64,000 nt of DNA from VAXT01 sp963774625 (GCA_963774625.1 CAVZFQ010000013.1:930001-994000); one strand, 5' to 3'. Positions 27,266-36,643 are shown, counted from the first letter of the stretch. Translations and numbers: made by a program. Notes: generated by a model not told the origin, from the letters alone.

Positions 27266-27883
27266 TCAGCGCGGCGGCAGCACTGGCTGTCTGTAAATCT
27301 CTTTGCCGTCCGCGTCAAAGGCGACTAGCGCGGTGAACTTGCCAGCCGGGATCGAGGCAAAGGAATACGTGTTGTTGGCGACACGCGCCTCATCGGCAAT
27401 TTCGCCAGCCGCGTCTTCGAGAGCAACTTTCACAACTCCGTCCGCGGCGATTCCTTCGCTCCGCCAGACGGTTACATCCCGACGAGTTGGATCGCCGTGG
27501 AAGACCGTAAAGTCGAGTATCGGCCGGTTGGTCGAGGGGAAGTCATTTACGCAGATGATCTGTCCCAAGCTGTACTCGGCTGGTGGACCGGCAGGCCCGG
27601 CGGCGTAGCAGTTGGAGCCGATGCGGTAATAGGAACGCCCTGCACTCGTCCCCAAGCGGTTGACTTGCTTCCCGGTTGTCCCATGCATCCTCCCGAGCGC
27701 GTTCCGATCCCGAGGAAGCAGCGAGGTAACTGCGGTGCCCTGCGTACCTATACGGTCGAAGGGCAGAGAAGGAGTTTCACCGCCCGCCATACTCGTCGCA
27801 GCGACCACGCTCCCACCAATGGCTGCGACGACAGCGACCGCGACGAGTGGCCCTCGGATCTTCAAGCGTGGCGGTCGAATCAT
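27266..27883 (-). CDS. Secreted or membrane-anchored partner protein (module copy 2, gene B)
   Basis: 205 residues. N-terminal basic segment and one membrane segment (GPLVAVAVVAAIGGSVVAAT). Two cysteines lie in the middle (IGSNCYAAG, GQIICVND). The C-terminal beta-rich end is homologous to the 26267-26923 product. Its ATG overlaps the stop of the upstream small secreted gene (ATGA), so the two are translationally coupled. Function unknown. Confidence 0.7.
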   Translation of the reverse strand: MIRPPRLKIRGPLVAVAVVAAIGGSVVAATSMAGGETPSLPFDRIGTQGTAVTSLLPRDRNALGRMHGTTGKQVNRLGTSAGRSYYRIGSNCYAAGPAGPPAEYSLGQIICVNDFPSTNRPILDFTVFHGDPTRRDVTVWRSEGIAADGVVKVALEDAAGEIADEARVANNTYSFASIPAGKFTALVAFDADGKEIYRQPVLPPR

Positions 27884-28227
27884 GTTGAGGAATCCACAAG
27901 AAGGTAGGACTGACCGCCGACGTAATAATTGACGAAGTTGTAGAGGTATCCGCCACACCCCAATTCGGATGGCGTGTGGTAGTGCTCGGTCCAATCCCCC
28001 TGCATAAAGTCCCAGCAAGTCCCTCCGGCGCTGGAAAATCCGTGCGTGATGTAACCCCCGCTGTGCTTATGGAGGTACTGATCCGCCCAGTAGTTGTAAC
28101 CGGACGAGACGCTCGGATTGACTGTAGGGCTCATGACGTTGTGGCCCCACTGCCAGTAGCCAGCCCCAGCCGTTGCCGGACAAGCTAGAGCGAGCATCAC
28201 AGCAACCATCACGAACGCTCGCCTCAT
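27880..28227 (-). CDS. Small secreted aromatic-rich protein (module copy 2, gene A)
   Basis: 115 residues: signal peptide (FVMVAVMLALACPATAGA) and a mature part of about 95 residues starting GYWQWGHN, with many Tyr/Trp/His (GYNYWADQYLHKHSGGYITH, DWTEHYH, LYNFVNYY) and two Cys (GTCWDF, LGCGGY). It corresponds to the 25777 protein in position, size and start of the mature chain. ATG 28227 is preceded by TTAGGT nine bases upstream, with no Shine-Dalgarno. It may be structurally comparable to small secreted bacteriocins, but no such family is recognised with confidence. Confidence 0.65.
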   Translation of the reverse strand: MRRAFVMVAVMLALACPATAGAGYWQWGHNVMSPTVNPSVSSGYNYWADQYLHKHSGGYITHGFSSAGGTCWDFMQGDWTEHYHTPSELGCGGYLYNFVNYYVGGQSYLLVDSST

Positions 28228-28539
28228 CGCGCGCGAACCTAACACGGGCGATGCCCAGAGTCAAGACCGGCAGGCTAAGGGCCAAGCCGCTACCGATGCT
28301 CCTCGACTCGGTAAGGGACGCTGAGGTCGTACAGATGAACGGCGTGGGGTAAGCCCGCGCCCGGTTTGGGGTAGCCGCCCGGCCAGCTAGCCTGAGTACC
28401 GCATGGACAAGCGGCTACCGCGTTTCGCTAGACCCTCCTAGTACACGATGGTTGTCAAATGTCTAATCGCCTGACTCGACCCGTGCGTTAGACCGGACTG
28501 CTGAAGCTCTTCGTCCCCGCCGAGCCGCCGCCGCAGGAG

Positions 28540-28911
28540 TCAGCGGGGATTGGATACGCGCCTCTGGCGAGATCGTGGGTCCGAGATTCCAGACGCTCCT
28601 GCCGTTTCGGCGTCGGTGAGAATCAGCAGCGAGCCTTGGTGCCATCCCCCGCCGCCGGCGAGGCGAACGTCGATCGTGTCGCCGTCGACGGGCGCTGCGT
28701 GGAGCGCCGAAGGTGACCAGCACGAGGACAAGGATGTGATGTATCTGAGCTCCGTCCAGATCCCGGGCGACTCGCCCCAGTCGGCGTAGTAGTCGTCGAC
28801 GCCTCTCGGTACCGATCGCTCGTAGTAGCACTCCTGGCCGGCGTGAGCTTCACGACGGTGAAGCACACGACTACCAAAGCAGACTGAAAGCCATTTTGCA
28901 TCGGGATGCAT
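28540..28911 (-). pseudogene. MobF/TrwC-type relaxase N-terminal remnant
   Basis: On the reverse strand GQECYYERSVPRGVDDYYAD followed by WGESPGIWT closely resembles the conserved start of MobF relaxases (YY....RGVEDYY...GE.PG.W). The preceding VVKLTPA is in a neighbouring frame, so a frameshift sits between, and nothing downstream resembles the remaining relaxase or helicase domains. It is read as a relic of a former conjugative element. The region 28228-28539 holds no other recognisable gene. Confidence 0.45.
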
Positions 28912-28972
28912 CTGTGTGTCGCGTGCTATTGCGGCGGGTAGTTGCTGTACGCGTGAGCCTCCGCCCGAAGCG

Positions 28973-29476
28973 TCAGCGTTCGAGCCCGCGGCTGAGTTCG
29001 CGGTCGAGTTCGATCACGCGGCGTAGACGGAGCAGGGTGGGGATCTCGTGCTCGCGTTCGAGCGCGCCGAGCATGCGGGCAAGGTCGCCGGGGGAGGCGA
29101 CCTGGGGACGCACGCCCTGCCCGAGCGGCTCGCGGCTTGCGTGGCGGCGGAGGTCGTCGTAGCCGTGGCTGCCGGCGGGCTCGGGGACGAGCTTGAGCTC
29201 GCCGGCGCGGGTGTCGAGCTCGATCACCGGGTCGCGCAGGTCCAGGCGGTCGAGCTGCTTGCGGTCGCGGCGGCGGGCGTCGAGGTCGTCGAGCGCCTTG
29301 GCGAGCCGGGAGAGGTTCTCCTCGCGCATCGAGGGCGTGACGTCGAGGCCGTCGGTGAGCTCGCCGGTGCCGTGGATCACACGGGCGAAGGCGCCGATCA
29401 CGACGAAACTGACGCCGCGTGCCTGAAGCGCGGCGAGCAGCGCGTAGGGGTCGAACGCGGATGCCCGATTCGCCAC
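28973..29476 (-). CDS. Nucleotidyltransferase-fold protein (AbiEii/DUF6036-like), possible toxin of a TA pair
   Basis: 167 residues. LLAALQARGVSFVVIGAFAR and HGTGELTDGLDVTPS match the start of MNT/DUF6036-like nucleotidyltransferases, in which a GG/GS motif and T-DLD metal ligands are expected; here they read IGAFA and TDGLDV, so one acidic ligand may be absent. It follows an XRE-family gene by 10 bases in the same direction. The pair resembles AbiE-like or HTH-NTase toxin-antitoxin operons on mobile elements; activity is uncertain. Confidence 0.55.
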   Translation of the reverse strand: MANRASAFDPYALLAALQARGVSFVVIGAFARVIHGTGELTDGLDVTPSMREENLSRLAKALDDLDARRRDRKQLDRLDLRDPVIELDTRAGELKLVPEPAGSHGYDDLRRHASREPLGQGVRPQVASPGDLARMLGALEREHEIPTLLRLRRVIELDRELSRGLER

Positions 29477-29486
29477 GATCCTCCCC

Positions 29487-29792
29487 TCAGCGTCCCTTCC
29501 CGGCTCGATGCTTCCCGAGCTGCTCGAGCATCTGCGCGACCCGCTCGCTCGGGGTCGCCATCAAGGAGCCGCGCAGCTCCTTGTCGGCGCTCTCGTCGAG
29601 CGGCACGAGCACGAGGGGGATGTCGTAGCCGCAGGCGTGCACGCAGGCGAGCAGGCTCTCGACCGGCGGCGAGATCACGCCTTGCTCCCAGCGGGCGATC
29701 ACGGAGCGGTCGCGACCGGTTCGCTCCGAGAGCTCGCTCTGGGTGAGGCCCGCCCTGGTGCGTGCCTCCCGGATCAGCTCGCCGCCGCGCAC
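29487..29792 (-). CDS. XRE-family HTH regulator
   Basis: 101 residues. Residues 5-60 are a Cro/CI-type helix-turn-helix: IREARTRAGLTQSELSERTG, RSVIARWEQGVISPPVESLL. The remainder (LMATPSERVAQMLEQLGKH) is helical. It is upstream of and probably co-transcribed with the nucleotidyltransferase-like gene, as antitoxin or repressor. It faces away from xis-int, with a 91-bp shared promoter region containing AT-rich TTTATGCTATCC. Confidence 0.75.
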   Translation of the reverse strand: MRGGELIREARTRAGLTQSELSERTGRDRSVIARWEQGVISPPVESLLACVHACGYDIPLVLVPLDESADKELRGSLMATPSERVAQMLEQLGKHRAGKGR

Positions 29793-29883
29793 ACCCGAAG
29801 TCTACCGCGCTCATGCGTCATGAGCTATAACCACAGTAGGACTCATTTATGCTATCCTCCCGCTCGATCGAGAAGGAGCAGCC

Positions 29884-30144
29884 ATGGAGTCGATGATGAC
29901 CGCCCGCCAAGTCGCCGAGCTGCTCGGGGTGCACGAGAACTGGGTCTACGACCAAGCCGCAAACGGCGCGCTGCCGAGCTACAAGATCGGCGGCACCCGC
30001 CGCTTCGATGCCGAGGAGCTGCGCGCATGGATCACGGAGCACCGCGAGCGCGACAAGCCCAAGCGGCGAGAGCGGAAGCCTCAGCACCACCGCCCGAAAG
30101 CGACGAGCCGATCGGATGAAGGACCGCCTAGGCTGTTCGAGTAG
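29884..30144 (+). CDS. Excisionase-family HTH protein (Xis-like)
   Basis: 86 residues. The winged-helix DNA-binding domain at residues 4-52 reads MMTARQVAELLGVHENWVYD, NGALPSYKIGGTRRFDAEEL, RAWI, typical of the excisionase/HTH_17 family; the tail is basic. GAGAAGGAG precedes ATG 29884. Its stop is 2 nt before the integrase start, forming a xis-int operon. It likely binds att arm sites and controls excision. Confidence 0.85.
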   Translation: MESMMTARQVAELLGVHENWVYDQAANGALPSYKIGGTRRFDAEELRAWITEHRERDKPKRRERKPQHHRPKATSRSDEGPPRLFE

Positions 30145-30146
30145 GG

Positions 30147-31347
<1,201 letters not shown>

Positions 31348-31417
31348 GCGGGACGGACAGTCTAGCCGCGCTCCCGCTGCACTCGAAGTCGATTAGCCAT
31401 CGGCGTACGCTTCGCGC

Positions 31418-31813
31418 GTGACCAAGCGCCGCCAGAAGCACCTCGTGCTCATTCTCGCCCGCGAGTTCGCGTCGAACCTCGCCACCCCGATGCTGATCGT
31501 CGACGACCAGGGCATGCTCATCTTCTTCAACGAAGCGGCTGAGGAGATCATCCAGCAGACGTTCACGGAGACCGGTGAAGTCCCGTTCGAGGAATGGTCG
31601 ACGAAGTTCGACCCGCGGACGATCGACGCCGAGCCGCTGCCGGCAGAACGTAGGCCGACCGGGATCGCGTTGTACGAGCGCCGTGCGGCGCACGAGCGCC
31701 TTCGGATCAAGAGCGCGGACGGCGTCGATCGCGACGTCGCGGTGACCGCGTTCCCACTCTTTGCGCATGCCGACGAGTTCGTCGGCATCGTGGCGATCTT
31801 CTGGCGGGAGTAG
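31418..31813 (+). CDS. PAS-domain protein
   Basis: 131 residues. MLIVDDQGMLIFFNEAAEEI is the typical start of a PAS fold, followed by the GIALYERRAAHERLRIKSAD and AVTAFPLFAHADEFVGIVAI strands. No output domain is attached. The start is GTG 31418, with TACGCT six bases upstream and no Shine-Dalgarno. The next gene starts 6 nt after the stop, so sensing and hydrolase genes may be linked. Ligand is unknown. Confidence 0.75.
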   Translation: MTKRRQKHLVLILAREFASNLATPMLIVDDQGMLIFFNEAAEEIIQQTFTETGEVPFEEWSTKFDPRTIDAEPLPAERRPTGIALYERRAAHERLRIKSADGVDRDVAVTAFPLFAHADEFVGIVAIFWRE

Positions 31814-31819
31814 GGCGTC

Positions 31820-32635
31820 GTGCGCGTGACGATCTGGGGCTGCCGTGGATCAGTGCCGACACCGGGGCCGGAGACAGTCGAGTACGGCGGTAACACCTCG
31901 TGCGTGGAGGTCACCCTCGACGACGGAACGGTCCTCATCTTTGACGCCGGCACTGGAATCAGAGGCCTAGGAGCCGAGCTAATGAAGCGTGGCGCGCGCC
32001 ACATCCATCTCCTGCTCACCCACCTGCATCTCGACCATCTGGAGGGGCTCCGGTTCTTCGCACCGCTGTGGGACGAGGGCATGCAGGTGGACGTCTGGGG
32101 GCCTCCGTCGACGGTGTTGAGCCTCCAGGAGCGAATCGCGCGGTCGTTCTCGCCGCCCCTGTTTCCGATCGATCTCCGCGACGTCCCGGCGGAGTTGTCG
32201 TTCCACGATGTTCCGCGCGCGCCCTGGGTCATCGGCGGAGCGACTCTGACGGCGCACTTCGTCGTTCATCCTGGGCCGACGGTCGGGTATCGAGTCGACG
32301 CCGCGGAGGCGAGCCTCGCGTACGTGCCGGATCATGAGCCGTCCCTCACGGGGATCGAGGGCAGGTCCAGCGACTGGATCTCCGGGGCGGAGATCGCCTC
32401 CGACGCCGATCTGCTTCTGCACGACGCCCAGTACTCGGAAGAGGAGTACGGCGACCGCGTGGGCTGGGGTCATTCGAGCGTCGCGGACGCGGTGGCGTTC
32501 AGCCATGCCGTTGGCGCCCGGCGCCTGCTGCTCTTCCATCACGAGCCTCTGCACGGCGACGAGATCTTGTCGCGGCTGGAGGACGAGAATCAGGTGACGC
32601 TCGCCCGCGAAGGCATGGTCGTCCGTCTGCCTTAA
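31820..32635 (+). CDS. MBL-fold metallo-hydrolase (PhnP/ElaC-like subgroup)
   Basis: 271 residues. MRVTIWGCRGSVPTPGP with YGGNTSCVEV, and the metal motif THLHLDHLEG (HxHxDH), then AYVPDHEP, SDADLLLHDAQYSEEEY, GHSS, and LFHHEP as later ligands. This resembles cyclic-phosphodiesterase/PhnP-like or RNase Z-related enzymes often found with PAS/GAF signalling genes, so a cyclic nucleotide or phosphodiester substrate is plausible but not shown. GTG 31820. The stop overlaps the converging methionine gene. Confidence 0.8.
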   Translation: MRVTIWGCRGSVPTPGPETVEYGGNTSCVEVTLDDGTVLIFDAGTGIRGLGAELMKRGARHIHLLLTHLHLDHLEGLRFFAPLWDEGMQVDVWGPPSTVLSLQERIARSFSPPLFPIDLRDVPAELSFHDVPRAPWVIGGATLTAHFVVHPGPTVGYRVDAAEASLAYVPDHEPSLTGIEGRSSDWISGAEIASDADLLLHDAQYSEEEYGDRVGWGHSSVADAVAFSHAVGARRLLLFHHEPLHGDEILSRLEDENQVTLAREGMVVRLP

Positions 32636-34443
32636 GCGAGCACGTCCAGAATGCCGAGCGGGCGGCGGAACGGCGCGACGAGGTAGGCGCCGTGCGCCTT
32701 GTCTCGAGACTCCTCGAGCAGGCGCCGGCCGAGCGCCATGCCCACGTCGTTCGCACTCGGGCCTGCGTCCCGAAGCTCGTTCAGGATCGGCTCCGGGACG
32801 ATGATGCCCGGCACCTCGTTATGGAGCCGCAGGGCCAGCTGGTGGCTCCAGACCGGGAAGATCCCGACGAGCACGGGGATCGGCCACTCGCCGCCGAGCC
32901 GTTCCACGAAGCGGTCCATGTACTCGAGGTCGAAGATGATCTGCGTCATCGCAAAGTGCGCACCGGCGTCGACCTTGCGGCGGAAGCGCTCCACCTCGGC
33001 GTCGAGATCGTCTTCGGAGGGGTTGACCGCGACCCCGATGTAGAACGAGGTCTCGGCGTCGATCGCGCGCCCGTTGTAGTCCTCGCCGTTGTTCATGCGC
33101 GCCATCAGGTGCGCGAGCCCGACCGAGTCGATCTCGTACACGCCTCGCGAGCCCGGGTAGTCGCCGACCTCCGGCGGATCGCCGGTCACCGAGAGGACGT
33201 TGCGGATCCCGCACGCGTGTGCGCCGAGGAGTTGCGACTCGAGGCCCATGATCGTCGCGTCGCGGGTCGTCAGATGGGGAATCGTCTCGAGACCGATCGA
33301 GCGCTCGATCTCGACCGACAGCATCAGCGCGCTCGCGGCCGCCCGGGCGGTCGCGTTGTCGTTGATGTCGACCAGGTGGGCGTTGCCCGAAGCCTTCAGA
33401 GTCCGCGCGACGTCGAGCATGCCGTCGTAGCTTCCTCCCAGCGGAGGATCGATCTGCACGGAGACGACGAACTCGCCCTCCCGGAACATGCGCGCCAGCT
33501 CGGTCTCTTCCTTCTCCTCGGCCAGGCGGACGACCACCTCGTGCTCCGCGAAGACGAGTGGCGCGGTCGGCGCTCGTTCCTCGGCTACCGCCTCTGCGAT
33601 GGCGGCGATCTCCGTCGGGGTCGTTCCACAGCACCCGCCGATCACTCGCGCGCCGAGGCTCTGCGCGTGTGCGGCGAACTCGGCGAAGTAGTCGGGCGTC
33701 GCATGCGGATAGACGATCCGGTTGCCGGCCATGCTCGCGAGGCCGATGTTCGGCATGGCCGCGAGCGGGAGGCCGTTGCCGCTCATCGCGTTGAGCGCCC
33801 GCAGGGCGGCCTGAATCCCGGCACCGTGGTTCGCGCCGACGGCGGCCACGTCGAGCTCCTCGAGACGGTTGACCGCGTCGCGTGCCGTCACTCCCGCGAG
33901 CGTCTCGGCCTGCTCGTCGAACGTGAGCATGGCGAGGATGGGGAGCGACGAGACGCTCCGTACCGCGGCGATCGCGCTCTCCAGCTCAGCGAGGTCGAAG
34001 AAGGTCTCGACGGAGAAGAGGTCCACGCCTCGCCCTTCGAGGATTTCCGCCTGCTCGGCGAAGATCTGCGTGCGTTCTTCGTCCGAGACCGCTTCGAGCT
34101 CGCCGAGCGGCCCGATCGAGCCGGCGATGAACACGTCTCGGCCGGCCATCTCCCGCGCGTCGCGGGCGAGTTTGACGGCGGTCGAGTTGATCGCGTGCAG
34201 GTCGTCTTCGAGGTAGTGCGCGGCGAGCTTCCGGCGGTTGGCGCCGAAGGTGTTCGTCTCGATCAGGTCGGCGCCGGCGGCGATGAAGCCGGCGTGGAGC
34301 TTGACGACGGTCTCGGGCGCGCGCAGGTTGGCCTCCTCGGGCACGCGCAGACGGGGCGCGGCGCTCGAGACGAGGACGCCCATGCCCCCGTCGGCCACGA
34401 TCACGGGGCCGTTTGCGAGGCGTTCGACGAAGCGGTTGGCCAC
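32632..34443 (-). CDS. Bifunctional homocysteine S-methyltransferase / methylenetetrahydrofolate reductase
   Basis: 603 residues. The N-terminal half is a Hcy-binding TIM barrel (VIVADGGMGVLVS, AGADLIETNTFGANRRKL, VIGGCCGTTPTEIAAI) and the C-terminal half a MetF-like flavin reductase (QIDPPLGGSYDGML, VTGDPPEVGDYPGSRGVYEI, GAHFAMTQIIFD). The same fusion is known as YitJ-type. It would make methyl-THF and methylate homocysteine. The first of three zinc ligands, normally Cys in GxNC, is His here (VGANHGAGI), while CC remains. GTG 34443 has TAGAGT six bases upstream, no Shine-Dalgarno. Confidence 0.88.
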   Translation of the reverse strand: MANRFVERLANGPVIVADGGMGVLVSSAAPRLRVPEEANLRAPETVVKLHAGFIAAGADLIETNTFGANRRKLAAHYLEDDLHAINSTAVKLARDAREMAGRDVFIAGSIGPLGELEAVSDEERTQIFAEQAEILEGRGVDLFSVETFFDLAELESAIAAVRSVSSLPILAMLTFDEQAETLAGVTARDAVNRLEELDVAAVGANHGAGIQAALRALNAMSGNGLPLAAMPNIGLASMAGNRIVYPHATPDYFAEFAAHAQSLGARVIGGCCGTTPTEIAAIAEAVAEERAPTAPLVFAEHEVVVRLAEEKEETELARMFREGEFVVSVQIDPPLGGSYDGMLDVARTLKASGNAHLVDINDNATARAAASALMLSVEIERSIGLETIPHLTTRDATIMGLESQLLGAHACGIRNVLSVTGDPPEVGDYPGSRGVYEIDSVGLAHLMARMNNGEDYNGRAIDAETSFYIGVAVNPSEDDLDAEVERFRRKVDAGAHFAMTQIIFDLEYMDRFVERLGGEWPIPVLVGIFPVWSHQLALRLHNEVPGIIVPEPILNELRDAGPSANDVGMALGRRLLEESRDKAHGAYLVAPFRRPLGILDVLA

Positions 34444-34449
34444 GCGGCC

Positions 34450-34455
34450 ACTCTA
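34450..34455 (-). promoter_or_regulatory. -10 box of the Hcy methyltransferase-MTHFR gene (leaderless)
   Basis: TAGAGT on the reverse strand, six bases before GTG 34443. No Shine-Dalgarno is present. A GC hairpin (CCCCACC/GGTGGGG, near 34478-34494) followed by TTTTT lies upstream and could be an older terminator. Confidence 0.45.
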
Positions 34456-34619
34456 CTGACCGAAAAACGCCGTACGCCCCACCCTGGGTGGGGTTGTGGC
34501 CACCCTCCACCCGCTGTGAGGCTAGCCCGCTGCGAGGCACCCATGTGTGGCGGAAATGCGCCGGTTGAGCCAAAGCTCGTCCACAGCCGTGGAATCAAGT
34601 AGACGCGTCAACCCACAAA

Positions 34620-34915
34620 AGGGGATGGATCAAGCGACCCATCGTCGCCCATGCTCCAACTACCGATCAGGCCCCGATGCGGCGGGGGCTAGATCGGAAG
34701 GAGGGACGGGCCCCGATGCGGCGTGGGCCTTATCTCTTCGAAACTTACTGCGGCTCTCTTCGGAGACGTTGAGCGGGGCCGGGCGGCGGCCCCGCTCGGC
34801 GATTTGCCAGAGGCGATGTTCAAGTCGTCGGGGCGAATTGCCGAAAGTGGATCTGACTCCTTTCAGTGTCTGCGGGACTGACGGCAAGCTTTCCTGCGGC
34901 AGGAAGGGTTAGGAG
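34620..34915 (+). other. Gene-free stretch with repeated hairpins, possible structured RNA
   Basis: The 14-base motif GCCCCGATGCGGCG occurs twice (34671 and 34710). The first copy sits in a nested hairpin closed by CCGATC/GATCGG (34663-34697). Further stems are GAGCGGGGCC/GGCCCCGCTC (34771-34797) and TTCCTGC/GCAGGAA (34891-34905), and a terminator follows at 34916. No open frame looks coding. It could be a small RNA or a leader; no known family is recognised. Strand is uncertain. Confidence 0.4.
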
Positions 34916-34943
34916 AAGCGGCGGGGCTGACCCGCCGCTTTTC
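34916..34943. terminator. Bidirectional intrinsic terminator
   Basis: AAGCGGCGGG and CCCGCCGCTT form a perfect 10-bp stem with a 5-base loop; TTCATTTCTC follows on the top strand. It can end the structured region rightward and the protease gene leftward, whose stop codon touches it. Confidence 0.8.
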
Positions 34944-35817
34944 ATTTCTCTGACGAAGGCGATCGCGCAGGGCGCCTGGGCCTCGGACGCTCACGGCCCG
35001 GCGGCAGTCCCGGTGCGTTCGGCCGCCCCGGGAAATACTCGACGGCTGACTGCCGTCCGCGAGGCTGAGGGTAGAGGCGCATCAAAGCGCGCTCCTCTTC
35101 GGGTACTCCGACCCGGATCGAGAGCCCGAGAGCGTCCAGATCAGGCGACATCAGGGGGTGATCGTGCGTCCAGGCGCCGCTCGCCAGCAGGTGCGCAACG
35201 TCCCGTGCGCGCACCGGGCTCATCCGGCGCTCGAGCAGCTTGGTCGCAAAGGCCTCGACCTGACGGAGTGCCTTCCAGGCGATGTCGCCCAGGATGAGCG
35301 TCTCGTCCTGGTGCGCTCCGGGTCGATCGAGGGCGGCGATGATCGAGGCCGCGGGATACTGGCCGAGCTGAGGGTCGATCGGGCCCAGTGCCGCATGGCG
35401 GTCGAGGACGATCTCGTCGGCGGCCAGCGCGATCATCGTCCCGCCGCTCATGGCGTAGTGGGGAACGACGGCCGTGATGGGCCCATCGTGGTCGGCGAGT
35501 GCCGTGGCGATCTGGCTCGCGGCGAGCACGAGACCGCCTGGAGTGTGGAGGATGATCTCGATCGGGCGGCCGGCCGGCGTCTCGCGAATCGCTTGCAGCA
35601 CGCTCTCCGCGTCGTCGAGGTCGATATGCCGCATGAGCGGAAGGCCGAGCAGAGAGATGGTTTCCTGCCGGTGAATGAGCGTGATCACCGTGGCCTCGCG
35701 CTGCTTGGAGAGCTTCTCCAACGCGCGTCTCCTCTGCGCGGCGAGCGCCGCCCGCTGAAGCGCCGGCTGGAGCGCCAGGATGATGACGAAAAGGAGGAGG
35801 AGGGTCGTGAAGTCCAA
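34942..35817 (-). CDS. SDH-family Clp-fold serine protease, membrane-anchored
   Basis: 291 residues. One N-terminal membrane helix (FTTLLLLFVIILALQPAL) then a ClpP/SppA-like fold: EIILHTPGGLVLAASQIATA and the serine motif HYAMSGGTMIALAADEIVLD, followed by LGPIDPQLGQYPAASI. This matches the SDH (Ser-Asp-His) Clp-fold serine proteinase family. The C terminus is Pro/Arg-rich. TTG 35817 is supported by TAGAGT eight bases upstream; longer upstream frames overlap the SDR gene. Probably a membrane-protein quality-control protease; substrate unknown. Confidence 0.8.
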   Translation of the reverse strand: MDFTTLLLLFVIILALQPALQRAALAAQRRRALEKLSKQREATVITLIHRQETISLLGLPLMRHIDLDDAESVLQAIRETPAGRPIEIILHTPGGLVLAASQIATALADHDGPITAVVPHYAMSGGTMIALAADEIVLDRHAALGPIDPQLGQYPAASIIAALDRPGAHQDETLILGDIAWKALRQVEAFATKLLERRMSPVRARDVAHLLASGAWTHDHPLMSPDLDALGLSIRVGVPEEERALMRLYPQPRGRQSAVEYFPGRPNAPGLPPGRERPRPRRPARSPSSEK

Positions 35818-35825
35818 CGCGGCCG

Positions 35826-35831
35826 ACTCTA
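35826..35831 (-). promoter_or_regulatory. -10 box of the SDH protease gene (leaderless TTG)
   Basis: TAGAGT on the reverse strand, eight bases before TTG 35817 and overlapping the SDR stop codon region. No Shine-Dalgarno. Confidence 0.4.
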
Positions 35832-36605
35832 CTCGGGGTGAAGCACGCGGCCCTCCATACCGCCTGCGACCGTGACGACCTGTCCGGTGACGTGCCCCGA
35901 GAGCTCGTCGGACGCGAGGATGACGACCTGCCGGGCGACGTCCTCTGGCTGCCCGACCTTCCTCAGCGGCATCGTTCGAGTCACGCGACGCACGAGGTCG
36001 GGATCGGTCAGCGTGTCGCGGGTCATGGGGGATTCGGTCCACCCCGGAGCGACGCAATTCACGCGCCCTAGCGGGGCAATTCGGCCGATCTCGTTCTTCA
36101 AGCTGAGCAACAGGCCGTGGGCGATCGCCGACTTCGCTGCGGCGTAGTCCGCGTGGCCGGCCTCGCCGAAAAGGCCCGCGGTCGACGCGACGAGGACGAG
36201 GCTGCCGTGCCCGTTGCGCTCCACTTCACGGAGAAATGCGCGCGCCGTGAGAAAGGTCACCGTCAGGTTCCCGCGGACCGTCTCCTCCCAGCGATCCAGC
36301 GGAAGTCGCCAGGCAGGGACGTCCTCCTCCGGCCAGCTCCCGGCGACCGCGGCGCAGACGTCCAGTCCGCCGAGCTCCTCGACGGCTCGCTCGAAAAGGG
36401 CGTCGACCTCGTCCTCACGTGCGAGGTCGGCGCCGAAGAACGGCGCGCCGAGCTCCTCCGCCACGGATTCGACCCGCTCGCGGCCTTCGTAGTAGTGCAG
36501 GAACACGTGCGCGCCTTCCGCCGCGAACGCCCGAGCACAGGCCGATCCGATGCCGCCCGAAGCTCCCGTGACGAGGACCCGCTTTCCGTCAAGTCCCGTG
36601 TCCAT
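35829..36605 (-). CDS. Short-chain dehydrogenase/reductase (FabG-like)
   Basis: 258 residues. Cofactor motif VLVTGASGGIGSACARAFAA, AAVAGS in place of NNAG, catalytic Ser (VLVASTAG) and YAAAKSA (YxxxK). The C-terminal GHVTGQVVTVAGGMEGRV is typical. Classical SDR length; substrate unknown. ATG 36605 has TAGCCT seven bases upstream and no Shine-Dalgarno. Divergent from the sigma-factor gene with 38 bp between starts. Confidence 0.85.
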   Translation of the reverse strand: MDTGLDGKRVLVTGASGGIGSACARAFAAEGAHVFLHYYEGRERVESVAEELGAPFFGADLAREDEVDALFERAVEELGGLDVCAAVAGSWPEEDVPAWRLPLDRWEETVRGNLTVTFLTARAFLREVERNGHGSLVLVASTAGLFGEAGHADYAAAKSAIAHGLLLSLKNEIGRIAPLGRVNCVAPGWTESPMTRDTLTDPDLVRRVTRTMPLRKVGQPEDVARQVVILASDELSGHVTGQVVTVAGGMEGRVLHPE

Positions 36606-36612
36606 CCGCGGG

Positions 36613-36618
36613 AGGCTA
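36613..36618 (-). promoter_or_regulatory. -10 box of the SDR gene (leaderless)
   Basis: TAGCCT on the reverse strand, seven bases before ATG 36605; no Shine-Dalgarno. Confidence 0.4.
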
Positions 36619-36643
36619 CTTTCCTCGCAGCGTAGTCTGCGCT

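Noticed and set aside
25777..28227. Lactococcin 972-type bacteriocin for the small aromatic proteins
   Set aside because: Size and Trp/Tyr content are similar, but no clear motif match and no ABC export genes; left as unknown.
34444..34620. SAM or cobalamin riboswitch upstream of the methionine gene
   Set aside because: No conserved box or core motif seen; the -10 box lies six bases before the start, leaving no leader.
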